The notes under the pieces: generated by a model | The model's database searches: none | Told to the model about the DNA's origin: nothing | Seen by the model: the letters and a program-made list of their open reading frames with translations, nothing else | Position numbers and translations under genes: made by a program | Shown here: piece after piece, positions 50,272 through 59,511 of the stretch | How positions within the stretch are numbered: the first letter of the stretch is position 1 | Layout: every line of letters starts with the position of its first letter | Assembly (NCBI RefSeq): GCF_003570985.1 | Contig: NZ_QXIW01000007.1 | Coordinates: 22,066 to 86,065 of the forward strand | Source of the DNA: Candidatus Cryosericum hinesii | GTDB lineage: Bacteria; Caldisericota; Caldisericia; Cryosericales; Cryosericaceae | Length of the DNA stretch: 64,000 nt | Direction of reading: 5' to 3'

Positions 50272-50991
50272 TCAGCCGGTCGTCGAGGGTCGAGCGGGAC
50301 GGCTCCTGAGCAGCAGGACACAGTCGCGGATCAGCAGGACCGCTCCGATGCTCATGGCGGCTCCGATCAACAACGACGCGGCAGGATCGGCCCATGTGTG
50401 ACCCGCAGCCGCAAGCGCGATGCCTACGATACCAGCGGCATAGCAGACCTCGTCCTTGATGAGTGACAGGAGGCGCAGACGTATCGATGAGCCCTCTCTA
50501 GCACTTCGGACGATGTCGAACAGGGGAACATTGACCAGCAGCATGCCTACCGCCAGTACCGCGATGGCGAGGGCAGGGCTGACCGTCCTGAACGCGCCGC
50601 CGCGGATCAGGGTCGCTAGGGCCTTCCAGAGGGTGCCCACACTCAGGAACAGGATGATGAACGTCGCGGAGATAAGTGCGACAGCGTTGCGCCTGCGGCC
50701 CCTCCTCCATCTCAGGTACATGTCGACCGGCTTCTGTGACCAGGCCAGGGCGAGGAGGACGACAACAGCCACTACGGCGTTGGCGAGCGTCGCAAACGCC
50801 TGTGCGAGGACGGCCAGCATGTGAGTGATGAAGTAGCTGGTCAGCTGGACGATGAAGATGGTGATGTAGCCCACAACCGCAAATGCGAGTCCGCGGCTTG
50901 CACGTCGAATCTCGTGCATCATATCCAGCCCGAGCGTCGAGCCGGGCACAGTGATTGCATCTGGTCTATGTCTGGCACTGCCACGTCGCAC
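50272..50991 (-). CDS. cation diffusion facilitator-like membrane protein lacking usual metal ligands
   Basis: A 239-residue protein with about six membrane helices: AFAVVGYITIFIVQLTSYFI, TLANAVVAVVVLLALAW, NAVALISATFIILFLSVGTL, ALAIAVLAVGMLLVNVPLF, VCYAAGIVGIALAAAG, LLIGAAMSIGAVLLI. The order, the TLANAVV and ADPAASLLIG blocks recall CDF transporters, but the expected HxxxD and second-helix Asp pairs are not intact. GTG 50991 after AAGGAGAAG is the likely start; an internal Met is possible. It may be a non-zinc or inactive CDF relative. No C-terminal cytoplasmic domain is present. Confidence 0.6.
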   Translation of the reverse strand: MRRGSARHRPDAITVPGSTLGLDMMHEIRRASRGLAFAVVGYITIFIVQLTSYFITHMLAVLAQAFATLANAVVAVVVLLALAWSQKPVDMYLRWRRGRRRNAVALISATFIILFLSVGTLWKALATLIRGGAFRTVSPALAIAVLAVGMLLVNVPLFDIVRSAREGSSIRLRLLSLIKDEVCYAAGIVGIALAAAGHTWADPAASLLIGAAMSIGAVLLIRDCVLLLRSRPARPSTTG

Positions 50992-51198
50992 GATTGTCTT
51001 CTCCTTACCAACGTATCTTTTTTTGCTCCGATGATATGGTGCCACAGTGAGACGATATTTCAAGAGTGCAAGCGGCAGGGCCAGTGTGAATGCGCGTGGG
51101 AGTTCACGATGGATGGAGATGATGCAATGTGACTGTGGCATGAGTCGCGTGCTGCGCTATACTAAAAACTACGCCAGTTGGCGCTGAGGAGGTAACAT

Positions 51199-51603
51199 AT
51201 GGACCCGTTGTGGGTACTCGTCATATTGATCGGCGGCGCATCGTTGTGTGTTGCAGGCGCTTTCATCTTCATGGCTGTCAAGGTAGCGAGCGTGGCGCGT
51301 CAGGTTGCCCCCAAGGTGACCGAGATGCAGGAGCAGCTGACTGCCGCCAGTGTCGAGATTGCCAAGGTCTCCGAAGCTGTCCAGTCCGCTGAAGCGCAGT
51401 TCAACCATCTTGCCGACAAGGCTTCCATAGCCTCCAGTCGAGTAGCGAAGGTTGTGAACGTGGTGCCGCGCGTCATGCACAAGGTCCGCGACGCCGATAT
51501 CAAGGCGGAGGCAACCGTGCGCGCCGTAGGAATCGTAGCTGCCAAAGCGATCAGGGATATCCGTAAGCGATCCTCGTCTTCGCAAGAGATCACACTGAAA
51601 TAG
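51199..51603 (+). CDS. DUF948-like membrane-anchored helical protein
   Basis: A 134-residue protein with an N-terminal membrane helix (WVLVILIGGASLCVAGAFIF) and a long amphipathic helix/coiled coil (VAPKVTEMQEQLTAASVEIA, KVSEAVQSAEAQFNHLADKA), the architecture of DUF948. ATG 51199 has an ideal GAGGAGGT upstream. A TATACT element (51162-51167) may be its -10. The diguanylate cyclase gene starts 20 bases downstream, so both are probably in one transcript. Confidence 0.75.
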   Translation: MDPLWVLVILIGGASLCVAGAFIFMAVKVASVARQVAPKVTEMQEQLTAASVEIAKVSEAVQSAEAQFNHLADKASIASSRVAKVVNVVPRVMHKVRDADIKAEATVRAVGIVAAKAIRDIRKRSSSSQEITLK

Positions 51604-51623
51604 GTCTTACACCAAGTTAACGT

Positions 51624-53105
51624 ATGAACAATACCACACTGATCCGGACCGATGAACTGGAGCGGATACTGCTGGAAACGACGCCGCGAAAGGCGGTCCA
51701 GCGGGCCGTGGATCTCATCGCCCAGTCGATACCATCCGCCTCGGTGACGGTCATGGGCGTGGACATCGACCAGCGGGTGCACTTCGACGCCGCCAACGGC
51801 ATCCCGTGGAGCGTGCTTCGAACAGTCGAGGCCAGCTTCAACCAGGAACTGCCGCAGAACGTCATGGGCATCATCCGTGGGCGTGAGACGTGCTTCATCG
51901 AGGATGTCGGGGCGTACCCCGACTGGAGGAAGAGGCCGGCCAGCGACATCGTCAGCTATGTTGGCTTTCCTATTATCATTGATCGGCGCGTGGTCAGCAT
52001 CATCAACGTACAGACATCACGCCAAAGGCTGAAGCCCGGAGATATCGAGGCCCTGCGGCCCTTTATCCACCTCATCAGCCTGATTATCGCCCGGTACCTG
52101 AAGGAACAGCAGTCTGCGAACCGCGAGAACTTCCTGTCCCTGCTGCACGAGACGACGCTCGACGGCATGCGCGCGACAAGCGCAGTGGAATTCATGAATA
52201 CAGTCGTCAAACGCATCGCGCGGCGTCTTGGCTACCAGTACATTGCGCTCTTACTGTACGACGACGAGACAGAGTCCCTCGTCCTGCGGGCGCAGAAGGG
52301 ATACACGAGCGAGTACGATGGGTTTGCACTGTCGGTCCATAGCCATGTAGGCGTGGTCGTACGGGCGTTCCGTTTACGGCATGCCGTCAACGTTGCTGAT
52401 GTGCGTACCTGTTCGTTCTACCTGCGCGCTGTACCGGGTGGGCGCTCTGACCTGGCTCTCCCATTGATGGTGGGAGATAAGGTCATTGGCGTCCTGAACC
52501 TCGAAAGCAAGAAGGTGGGCGCGTTCTCCCGCGAGGATATCCGAAACCTGACGCCCCTGGCGGCTGGTGTCGGCTTGATGCTGGCAAGCATGCAGATCAA
52601 GCAGCTCCTGCGCGAACAGGCTTTGCTGGACGGCCTTACGGGAGCACACAACCGTCACGCCATGGGTGACATCGTTGTGGAGGAGTTGGAACGGGCCCGG
52701 CGGCACGGTCATGACGTGTCGTTTGTCATGCTGGATATCGATGAGTTCAAGTCCATCAACGACCGGCTGGGTCACGCCGAAGGTGACCGGGTCCTCGAGA
52801 CGCTGGTGGCAGTATTGCGAAAGTCTCTGCGCACCATCGACAAGGTCATCCGCTATGGTGGGGACGAGTTCCTTCTCGTCCTGCCAGAGACCTCACAGCG
52901 GGAGACCGAGCTTACGCTCGAACGACTGCGTGCAAGTATCGAGGCGCAAGTCCTGACAGCAATGGGGGCAGTGCATTGTTCTGCAGGGATCGCTACGGTG
53001 CGGGGTGACCCTAAGGAAGGGGACCTGGTGCAGCTTGCAGACAAGCGCATGTACCAGGCCAAGGCCAGGTACCGCGCACAACTCGAGGAAGACCCGGGCT
53101 ATTGA
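51624..53105 (+). CDS. GAF-GAF-GGDEF diguanylate cyclase
   Basis: A 493-residue cyclic-di-GMP synthase: two GAF sensory domains (about 10-150 and 170-310, the second with HSHVGVVVRAF and DLALPLMVGDKVIGVLNLES) followed by GGDEF (about 330-490). The active site YGGDEFLLVLPE (GGDEF at about 412-416) is intact, and RTID five residues before it is the RxxD inhibitory site, so product feedback is expected. DGLTGAHNRHAM is the domain's start signature. No membrane helix is present; the GAF ligand is unknown. No clear ribosome site lies before ATG 51624. A GNAT gene starts one base after its stop. Confidence 0.94.
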   Translation: MNNTTLIRTDELERILLETTPRKAVQRAVDLIAQSIPSASVTVMGVDIDQRVHFDAANGIPWSVLRTVEASFNQELPQNVMGIIRGRETCFIEDVGAYPDWRKRPASDIVSYVGFPIIIDRRVVSIINVQTSRQRLKPGDIEALRPFIHLISLIIARYLKEQQSANRENFLSLLHETTLDGMRATSAVEFMNTVVKRIARRLGYQYIALLLYDDETESLVLRAQKGYTSEYDGFALSVHSHVGVVVRAFRLRHAVNVADVRTCSFYLRAVPGGRSDLALPLMVGDKVIGVLNLESKKVGAFSREDIRNLTPLAAGVGLMLASMQIKQLLREQALLDGLTGAHNRHAMGDIVVEELERARRHGHDVSFVMLDIDEFKSINDRLGHAEGDRVLETLVAVLRKSLRTIDKVIRYGGDEFLLVLPETSQRETELTLERLRASIEAQVLTAMGAVHCSAGIATVRGDPKEGDLVQLADKRMYQAKARYRAQLEEDPGY

Positions 53106-53106
53106 G

Positions 53107-53679
53107 ATGACTGCAATGGACATGCTGCCACGTGTGATCGAGGGGAAACTCGTCTTTCTGGCTCCTGAACGGCGTGACAACGTTCCATTCTACTGGAAGT
53201 GGGCCAACGACCGCGAAGTGACGCGCTTGACGCAAGGGTACGGCAGAGCCCCCAGTCTCGAAACGATGCAGGCCTCCTACGACAAATCCGCCGTAGCTGA
53301 TGACGTCCGGCGGTTTGGCATTCATCTGATGTCGACCGGGGACCTTATCGGGAGGTGTGCGCTCAAGAACCTCAACCTCATCGTGGGGAGGGGAGAAGCG
53401 AGCATCCTCATCGGGGACGTCAAGTACCGTGGCCATGGGTACGGCACGGAAGCGATGCGCCTCCTGTGTACCGTGGGGTTCGACATGCTGGAGCTGCATA
53501 CGATTTTTCTGACAGTGCTTGCCTGTAACCCTGGTGCAGTTGCGTCGTACCACAAGGTGGGCTTCAGGGACGCCGGCTGTCTGCGCGAGGCGAGCGCCCG
53601 CGACGGGAAGCGTGTCGATATCCTCTATATGGACCTGCTGCGCGGCGATCTGGTGCCAGACGCCAAATCAGGAGCCTGA
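53107..53679 (+). CDS. RimJ/RimL-type GNAT acetyltransferase
   Basis: A 190-residue acetyltransferase: YWKWANDREVTRLTQG (substrate-side start), FGIHLMSTGDLIGRCALKNL, the acetyl-CoA loop ILIGDVKYRGHGYGTEAMRL and NPGAVASYHKVGFRDAGCLR near the C-terminus form the Acetyltransf_3 fold. The target amine (protein N-terminus, sugar or antibiotic) cannot be told. ATG 53107 lies one base after the diguanylate cyclase stop; ATG 53116 or 53122 are possible alternatives. No ribosome site is obvious, so coupling to the upstream gene is likely. Confidence 0.88.
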   Translation: MTAMDMLPRVIEGKLVFLAPERRDNVPFYWKWANDREVTRLTQGYGRAPSLETMQASYDKSAVADDVRRFGIHLMSTGDLIGRCALKNLNLIVGRGEASILIGDVKYRGHGYGTEAMRLLCTVGFDMLELHTIFLTVLACNPGAVASYHKVGFRDAGCLREASARDGKRVDILYMDLLRGDLVPDAKSGA

Positions 53680-53700
53680 CACCAGAACGACGGACTGTCG

Positions 53701-55530
53701 CTACAGTTCCTGTACCCTGCGGACGATAGCTGCGGCGTCGATGTCTTCGTAGGCCAGCAGTTCCTCCGGCTTGCCGCTCATCGGCAGCTTGCGCACCGCG
53801 AGTGAGAACACCGGCGTTGCGACATCGGACAGTGCTGCGGCGACGGCTTCGCCGATACCACCCTCGGCGTAGTGGTCCTCGATCGTTATGATGGCTGCGG
53901 TCTCGGCGGCTGCCTTGTGCAGTGTCACCAAGTCCAGCGGCTTGACGCTGTAGAGGTCGATCACCCGGGCGTGGATGTCCGCGGCAGCCAGCGTGTCTGC
54001 CGCCTTGAGGGCTTCATGGAGGGTGATCCCCCCGCCCACCAGGGTCACGCGGTCGTCGTCACTGTGGCGGAGGGTCTTGCTCCCGCCGATGGGGAACTCT
54101 TCCCCAGTCTTGTAGAGGCGTGGCAGCTCCTGCCGGGTCGTCCGCATGTAACAGATGCCATGGTGGTCGGCCATCTGCCGGACGAGCGCTGCTGTGGTGG
54201 TGTCGTCGGCTGGGTACAACACGACGCTGCCGACCAGCGTGCGGAACAGGGCGATGTCTTCCAGCCCCATCTGTGAGGGGCCATCCGGCCCGATGGAGAC
54301 GCCGACGTGTGAACCCACGAACTTGATGTTGGCCCGGTCCAGGGCGTACTGTGCCATGCGGATCTGGTCGAATGCGCGGGAGAAGAACGCTGCAAACGTC
54401 GACACAAAGGGTATCTTGCCCCGGGTGCTGAATCCAAGCGCTGCAGAGATCATGTTCTGCTCGGCGATGTACATCTCAAAGAACCGTTCAGGATAGGCGT
54501 CCCGGAAGGTGATGGCAAATGTCGAGTTGCTGACCTCGGCGTCCAGCACCACCATCCCGGGGTGTGTCGGCGCGATGTCCACGAGGGCGCGCCCATACGC
54601 TTCGCGTGGTGACAGCGTTTTGGCGCTCACAGGCTGGTCAACCGGCACAGGAGCCCACACTGCCGGCACGGCCTCGACTGGTGGTTCGATGGTGCCGTGA
54701 AGGTTCAGGTCGACCGGTCCCAGTTCGAGGACCGCACGGTCAAACTGCTCGCGGTTCAGCGTCTTGCCATGCCATCCGTCCTGGTTCTCGAGGAACGAGA
54801 CACCTTTGCCCTTGATGGTCCGGGCGATGAGGACCGTGGGACGGCCGCAGGCGTGATCGATCTCACCATAGGCCGCCTGGACCGCGTCGATGTTGTGCCC
54901 GTCTTCGAGGACGATCGTGTGCCAGCCGAAGGCGGCGAAGCGCGCCTCGTACGTTTCCAGCTCCCAGTCCAGCATGGTTTCGCCGCGCTGGCCCAGCCGG
55001 TTGACGTCCAGGATGCCCACCAGGTTGTCCAACTGGTAGTGCGACGCCAGCTCCGCAGCTTCCCAGACCGAGCCTTCGGCGACTTCGCTGTCGCCCATGA
55101 GCACGTAGGTGTTGTATAGCAGCTTGTCGACGTATCGGCCGTTCATGGCGATGCCGACACCGATGCCCAGCCCCTGGCCGAGCGAGCCGGTCGCCGCTTC
55201 GGCGTAAGCGAAGCGCGGGGTAGGATGTCCCTCGAGGGGCGAGCCCATCCTGCGATATGTGAGTAGTTCCTCCTGCGACAGGACGCCGGCGGCTGCGTAC
55301 AACGCATAGAACAGCGGTGAGGCGTGCCCCTTGGAGAAGATGATGCGGTCGTTACATGGGTTCTGTGGGTGGTTCAGGTCGAAGCGGAACGTGCCGCCAA
55401 AGAACAGACCGGTCAACAGATCGGTCGCGGACAGCGAGGATGTCGGATGGCCGGACCCTGCTTCTGTCGTCATGTGCAGGATGTCGTAGCGGACTCGTGT
55501 TGCAAGCTTTGTAAGTGTCGATGTAGCCAT
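53701..55530 (-). CDS. tkt: transketolase (short, full-domain type)
   Basis: Thiamine-diphosphate enzyme of the pentose phosphate pathway, 609 residues with all three domains. TEAGSGHPTSSLSATDLL carries the phosphate-site His, SKGHASPLFYALYAAAG a second His, and MGDSEVAEGSVWEAAELASH begins the GDS...N ThDP/Mg motif ending DVNRLGQRG. The middle domain has SNSTFAITFRDAYPERFFEM and EQNMISAALG with the catalytic Glu; the C-terminal domain ends YAEGGIGEAVAAAL. ATG 55530 has GGGAGG seven bases upstream. It is divergent from the APH-like gene. At about 610 residues it is shorter than the E. coli type, as in several anaerobes and animals. Confidence 0.95.
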   Translation of the reverse strand: MATSTLTKLATRVRYDILHMTTEAGSGHPTSSLSATDLLTGLFFGGTFRFDLNHPQNPCNDRIIFSKGHASPLFYALYAAAGVLSQEELLTYRRMGSPLEGHPTPRFAYAEAATGSLGQGLGIGVGIAMNGRYVDKLLYNTYVLMGDSEVAEGSVWEAAELASHYQLDNLVGILDVNRLGQRGETMLDWELETYEARFAAFGWHTIVLEDGHNIDAVQAAYGEIDHACGRPTVLIARTIKGKGVSFLENQDGWHGKTLNREQFDRAVLELGPVDLNLHGTIEPPVEAVPAVWAPVPVDQPVSAKTLSPREAYGRALVDIAPTHPGMVVLDAEVSNSTFAITFRDAYPERFFEMYIAEQNMISAALGFSTRGKIPFVSTFAAFFSRAFDQIRMAQYALDRANIKFVGSHVGVSIGPDGPSQMGLEDIALFRTLVGSVVLYPADDTTTAALVRQMADHHGICYMRTTRQELPRLYKTGEEFPIGGSKTLRHSDDDRVTLVGGGITLHEALKAADTLAAADIHARVIDLYSVKPLDLVTLHKAAAETAAIITIEDHYAEGGIGEAVAAALSDVATPVFSLAVRKLPMSGKPEELLAYEDIDAAAIVRRVQEL

Positions 55531-55677
55531 TTTTTTGCCTCCCAGGCCGGACGAACCGGTTGCTGCTATCAGTGTGACGCATACCGGACTGGATGCAACA
55601 ACATGCTGCGTGGCAGTCGGAAGCGTTGTACAATGAGCATGCCGGCGCTGCGGTGCCAAATACCCTGGAGGACGAAC

Positions 55678-56619
55678 ATGGACGATTGCTGGGAACGATC
55701 GCTGGAGTTTATCGAACTGGACCGGGACGCGGCTTCCCGTCTGGTCCATCAGTGCGATCTTCGTCTGACCGTGGAAGCCGTCACACCGATACGGGAGGGC
55801 TGTCGGGGATCCATCTACCGTGTCCAGGTTGCCGGCGGAACGCGGTTTCTCTTGAAGCTATTCTCCACAGAGGACAACCCTTGCGCAGGTGAACGGCAAC
55901 TGCAGCACCTCCTGCAGGACGAGGTGCCGATGCCGGAGTTGTATTACGAGGGTAATGACGAGGTTCTTCATAGTTCGTTCGCGCTGTATGAGTTAGTCTG
56001 CGGCATGTCGTTGCGGGATGCTCTGCATGCCGGAGTTCGTCCAGGCGACGAATTGATCGAGCATATGGGGCGTATTGCCGCTACCATTCATGGGCACTTG
56101 TACAGTACGGTGGGATTCCTGGATGCCGGCTTGAACGTGAAACAACAGCTTCCTCCAGCAACCGAGTGGTATTCGCTGTTCCTCGGCCCGCGGGCGACGG
56201 TCCGGCTGGGACCGGAGCTGACGGCGGCTGTCCGCAAAATGGTAGATGCCGGCAGATGGGAGCTCGAAGACATGGACAGCCATCCGGCGCTGGTCCACGG
56301 CGATTTCCGTCCGACCAACATCATGGTCGACCATCAGCGTCTCGCGGGCATCGTGGACTGGGAATTTGCGATGGCGGGTCATCCCTTGTCCGACGTAGCG
56401 CAGTTCTTTCGCTATGGCGAGGACTTCGGTGAGCGTGAGCGGCGGACGTTTGAGCGCGGCTACCGGAGTATTCCCGGCATGCAGTTGCCACGGGAGTGGG
56501 AGCGCGCCGGCAGATTGCGGGATCTTGCTAATCTGCTCCAGATGATCGACGCCGAGGGAGAACGTCCCCGGAAGAATGAGGACCTGAGGCGCCTCATCGT
56601 GGGCATCGTCGTGTCATAA
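55678..56619 (+). CDS. aminoglycoside phosphotransferase-family kinase
   Basis: A 313-residue APH/choline-kinase-like protein. N-lobe: REGCRGSIYRVQVAGGTRFL, LLKLFSTED with the ATP-binding Lys. C-lobe: LVHGDFRPTNIMVD (catalytic loop, HGDFxxxN) and GIVDWEFAMAGHPLSDVAQF (metal Asp). These are complete, so phosphotransfer is expected, but members act on many small molecules and resistance should not be assumed. ATG 55678 has GGAGG eight bases upstream; longer frames exist but overlap the divergent transketolase. A perfect 30-base palindrome ends the gene. Confidence 0.85.
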   Translation: MDDCWERSLEFIELDRDAASRLVHQCDLRLTVEAVTPIREGCRGSIYRVQVAGGTRFLLKLFSTEDNPCAGERQLQHLLQDEVPMPELYYEGNDEVLHSSFALYELVCGMSLRDALHAGVRPGDELIEHMGRIAATIHGHLYSTVGFLDAGLNVKQQLPPATEWYSLFLGPRATVRLGPELTAAVRKMVDAGRWELEDMDSHPALVHGDFRPTNIMVDHQRLAGIVDWEFAMAGHPLSDVAQFFRYGEDFGERERRTFERGYRSIPGMQLPREWERAGRLRDLANLLQMIDAEGERPRKNEDLRRLIVGIVVS

Positions 56620-56624
56620 CAGAA

Positions 56625-56654
56625 GAAGCAGGTGAGGGATCCCTCACCTGCTTC
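56625..56654. terminator. 30-bp perfect palindrome between convergent genes
   Basis: GAAGCAGGTGAGGGA (56625-56639) followed at once by its exact complement TCCCTCACCTGCTTC. Located between the APH-like gene (+) and the P-type ATPase (-); serves both as hairpin. T runs are weak, but stem strength is very high. Confidence 0.75.
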
Positions 56655-56692
56655 GTTCAGACAATGCGCATCCAGTTCTGTGGGATGGGACG

Positions 56693-59257
56693 TTACTCCA
56701 GCGCTTTGGGTTTCAGCGCTTTGAAGAGTTCGAACCAGAGGATGGTACTGATGCCGACTGCTGCCGAGATGAGGATGTCGATGGGGTGCTGCGCCGCCAT
56801 CTTGAAGAGGCGCGAGGCAACCGGGACATAGAGGGTGACCGCCAGCAGGCTGAGTGCTCCAGCGATAACCCACCACAGTGATTTATTGGGCGTGCGCAGG
56901 GTATGGATGATGCTGTGTGTCCAGGACCTGTTGGTCAGGATGAGCGCCACGTTGGCGAAGATCAGAGTCGTGAATGCCAATGCGCGCGCGTCGGGTTCGG
57001 TCAGGCCGTGTACGTAGAAGCCCAGGCCAAAGACAATCAAGACGGCGACGAGGATGCCGAGGCCCTGCAGAAGGCTCGTCAGCACCAGTCTGCTGCTGAA
57101 CGTCGGTTTCGAAGGGTCACGTGGTGGCCGGTCCATGATGTCGGACTCCTCTGGTTCTCCTTCGAAGACGATGGAACACGTCGGGTCGATGATGAGTTCG
57201 AGGAACACGATGTGCACCGGCTGCAAGATGAGGGGCCAGCGCAGCAGCACAGGAATCAGACACAGGCCCGCGATCGGGACGTGGACAGCGAGGATGTAGC
57301 CCATAGCCTTGCGAATGTTGTCAAAGATGCGGCGGCCCATGCGCACTGCTGCGACGATGCTGTTGAAGTCGTCCTTCAGCAGAACGATGGCGGCGGACTC
57401 GCGGGCGACGTCGGTTCCCCGTTCGCCCATGGCGATGCCGATATGGGCGTTCTTGAGTGCTGGCGCATCGTTGACACCGTCGCCGGTCATGGCGACGATC
57501 TCGCCGTTTGCCTTGAGCGCCTGGACCAGGCGAAGCTTCTGCTCAGGGACCATGCGAGCAAACACACTGACGTCGCGGATCTTATTGCTGACCTCTTCTT
57601 CGGACATGGCTTCAAGTTCTGACCCGGTAACGATGCGGTCGGGGTGTTGGAGACCGATCTCTCTCGCGATGGATAGTGCCGTGCCGGGGTAGTCGCCCGT
57701 GATCATGACGACGCGCACACCTGCACGGCGGCACTGGGCGACGGCGGCGGGCACGGTCGCGCGAATGGGATCGGCGAGACCGATCAGGCCGATGAATTTG
57801 AAATCGAAGTCGTGCTGATTGTCCGGCAGATCGTCGTTGTCACAGGAAGCGCGGGCAACTCCAAGGACGCGCAGGCCGTCGTTCGCCATGTCCAGGACCT
57901 GCTTCATGATCAGTTGCTGCTGTGCCTGTGGCATGTGGCACAGATCGAGAATCGCCTCTGGCGCACCCTTGGCGGCTACGCGGCCACCGCCGGAGTGCAT
58001 CTGCCACGCATGCGACAGGGCCAGCATATGGCGCGAGAGCGGATACTCGCGCTCCAGCTGCCAGTCTTCGTGAAGGTGTTCAGTTCCCTTGAGGGCGCCC
58101 TGCCCCATGTCCAGGATGGCACGCTCCATGGGGTCGAAGGGGTCGGCTTCACAGGCCAGAATCGAGTACTCGACCAGTTCATGAAACCGTTCAGGAAGGA
58201 CTCTGGACAGTCCTGTCGCGGGGATGTGAATGTACTCGCCGCCGGCCGCCAGTTTGCGGACGGTCATCTTGTTCATCGTGAGGGTGCCAGTCTTGTCGAC
58301 GCACAGGACGGTCGCCGATCCCAGGGTCTCGATGGCCGGCACGCGGCGGGTCAGGACCTGGTTCTGAGACATGCGCCAGGCGCCCATGGCCATGAAGATG
58401 GTCAGGACCACGGGGAACTCCTCGGGCAGGACGCCCATGGCCATGGCCAGACCGGACAAGAAGCCTCGTTGCCAGGCGATGAGATTGTTGCCACGAGTGA
58501 GGCTGAACACGATCGTGACGATGATGCACATACCGACGCCGACCAGACCCATGTCACGCACGAGATTGGCCACCTCGTGCTGGAGGGGTGGTTTTTCGGT
58601 GTCCACGGTCTGAAGTGCTTTGCCAATCTTCCCCAGTTCGGTCCGGAGTCCAGTGCCTCGTACTTCGGCGACGCCCTGTCCGGAAACGACCAGCGTGCCG
58701 GAGTAGACAGTCGGAAGGTCCTCGCCTCCCGGACGCTCCATTTCGGACTTGCCATCCCACTCTTCCTTGCGGACCGGGACAGACTCACCGGTCAGGAGTG
58801 ATTCGTCGACGTGCAGGTTGGTGCACTGCAGCACCATGGCATCGGCGGGGACACGATCTCCCTCCGACAGCATTATGATGTCGCCGCGAGCGACGTCGCG
58901 GCCGGCGATGCGGATCCACTCACCGTCACGCCTGACCAGGGCGCGGGGGCTGGACAAGTCGCGCAGCGCGTCCAGCGCGTTCTCGGTCCTCTTCTCCTGA
59001 TAGTAGGTGATGCCGATGACGACACCAACGAAACCCAGCAGCATCAGGGCTTCTTCGCGGTCACCGAGGAAGAGGTACAGCGTGCCGCATGCGAGGAGCA
59101 GGAGGAACATGGGCTCCCTGACGATCTCGAGCAGGATGCGAACCCATCCCCGCCTGCTTGCGCTGGGCAGTTCGTTGAGCCCTTCGTCCTTAAGGCGCTG
59201 TTGTGCCTCTGCGGTTGTCAAACCTTGTGGTTGTTCTGCGTTCGGTGTACTTGTCAT
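56693..59257 (-). CDS. cation-transporting P-type ATPase
   Basis: An 854-residue P2-type ATPase. The N-terminal cation-ATPase domain (LTTAEAQQRLKDEGLNELPS) is followed by the A-domain with LLTGESVPV, the P-domain phosphorylation site CVDKTGTLTMNKM (about 319), MITGDYPGTAL and MTGDGVNDAPALKNAHIGIA (about 589), and the N-domain KGAPEAI. TM4 has PEEFPVV where Ca pumps have PEGLP, so the transported ion is not certainly Ca2+; Mg2+, Mn2+ or Na+ are alternatives. Four C-terminal helices with HIVFLELIIDPTCS complete it. ATG 59257 follows GGAGG by eight bases. No regulator is adjacent. Confidence 0.93.
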   Translation of the reverse strand: MTSTPNAEQPQGLTTAEAQQRLKDEGLNELPSASRRGWVRILLEIVREPMFLLLLACGTLYLFLGDREEALMLLGFVGVVIGITYYQEKRTENALDALRDLSSPRALVRRDGEWIRIAGRDVARGDIIMLSEGDRVPADAMVLQCTNLHVDESLLTGESVPVRKEEWDGKSEMERPGGEDLPTVYSGTLVVSGQGVAEVRGTGLRTELGKIGKALQTVDTEKPPLQHEVANLVRDMGLVGVGMCIIVTIVFSLTRGNNLIAWQRGFLSGLAMAMGVLPEEFPVVLTIFMAMGAWRMSQNQVLTRRVPAIETLGSATVLCVDKTGTLTMNKMTVRKLAAGGEYIHIPATGLSRVLPERFHELVEYSILACEADPFDPMERAILDMGQGALKGTEHLHEDWQLEREYPLSRHMLALSHAWQMHSGGGRVAAKGAPEAILDLCHMPQAQQQLIMKQVLDMANDGLRVLGVARASCDNDDLPDNQHDFDFKFIGLIGLADPIRATVPAAVAQCRRAGVRVVMITGDYPGTALSIAREIGLQHPDRIVTGSELEAMSEEEVSNKIRDVSVFARMVPEQKLRLVQALKANGEIVAMTGDGVNDAPALKNAHIGIAMGERGTDVARESAAIVLLKDDFNSIVAAVRMGRRIFDNIRKAMGYILAVHVPIAGLCLIPVLLRWPLILQPVHIVFLELIIDPTCSIVFEGEPEESDIMDRPPRDPSKPTFSSRLVLTSLLQGLGILVAVLIVFGLGFYVHGLTEPDARALAFTTLIFANVALILTNRSWTHSIIHTLRTPNKSLWWVIAGALSLLAVTLYVPVASRLFKMAAQHPIDILISAAVGISTILWFELFKALKPKALE

Positions 59258-59511
59258 GACAAAAACCTCCATGCAAATGGTGTGGTGGGTTCCCGACCTT
59301 GACAAGGATTGACTCTGGCAAGCCCTACGTCCAGCTGCAGTTGCGCAGTGACTGGCAGGCGACCTGTCAGGAACATCATCATGCTAAGGCCAAAGTCCGG
59401 CGACGTCAAGATGATGGCAGCGCATAACGACGAACGGGATGAATGCCCGCTCTACGGGCGACGTCATCGCTAATCGTGAAGAAGCCGGCCGGCAGTGGAT
59501 GGTCTCTGGCG

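Noticed and set aside
57812-58801. 329-codon plus-strand frame
   Set aside because: Antisense to the P-type ATPase, whose motifs are unmistakable; translation shows no domain.
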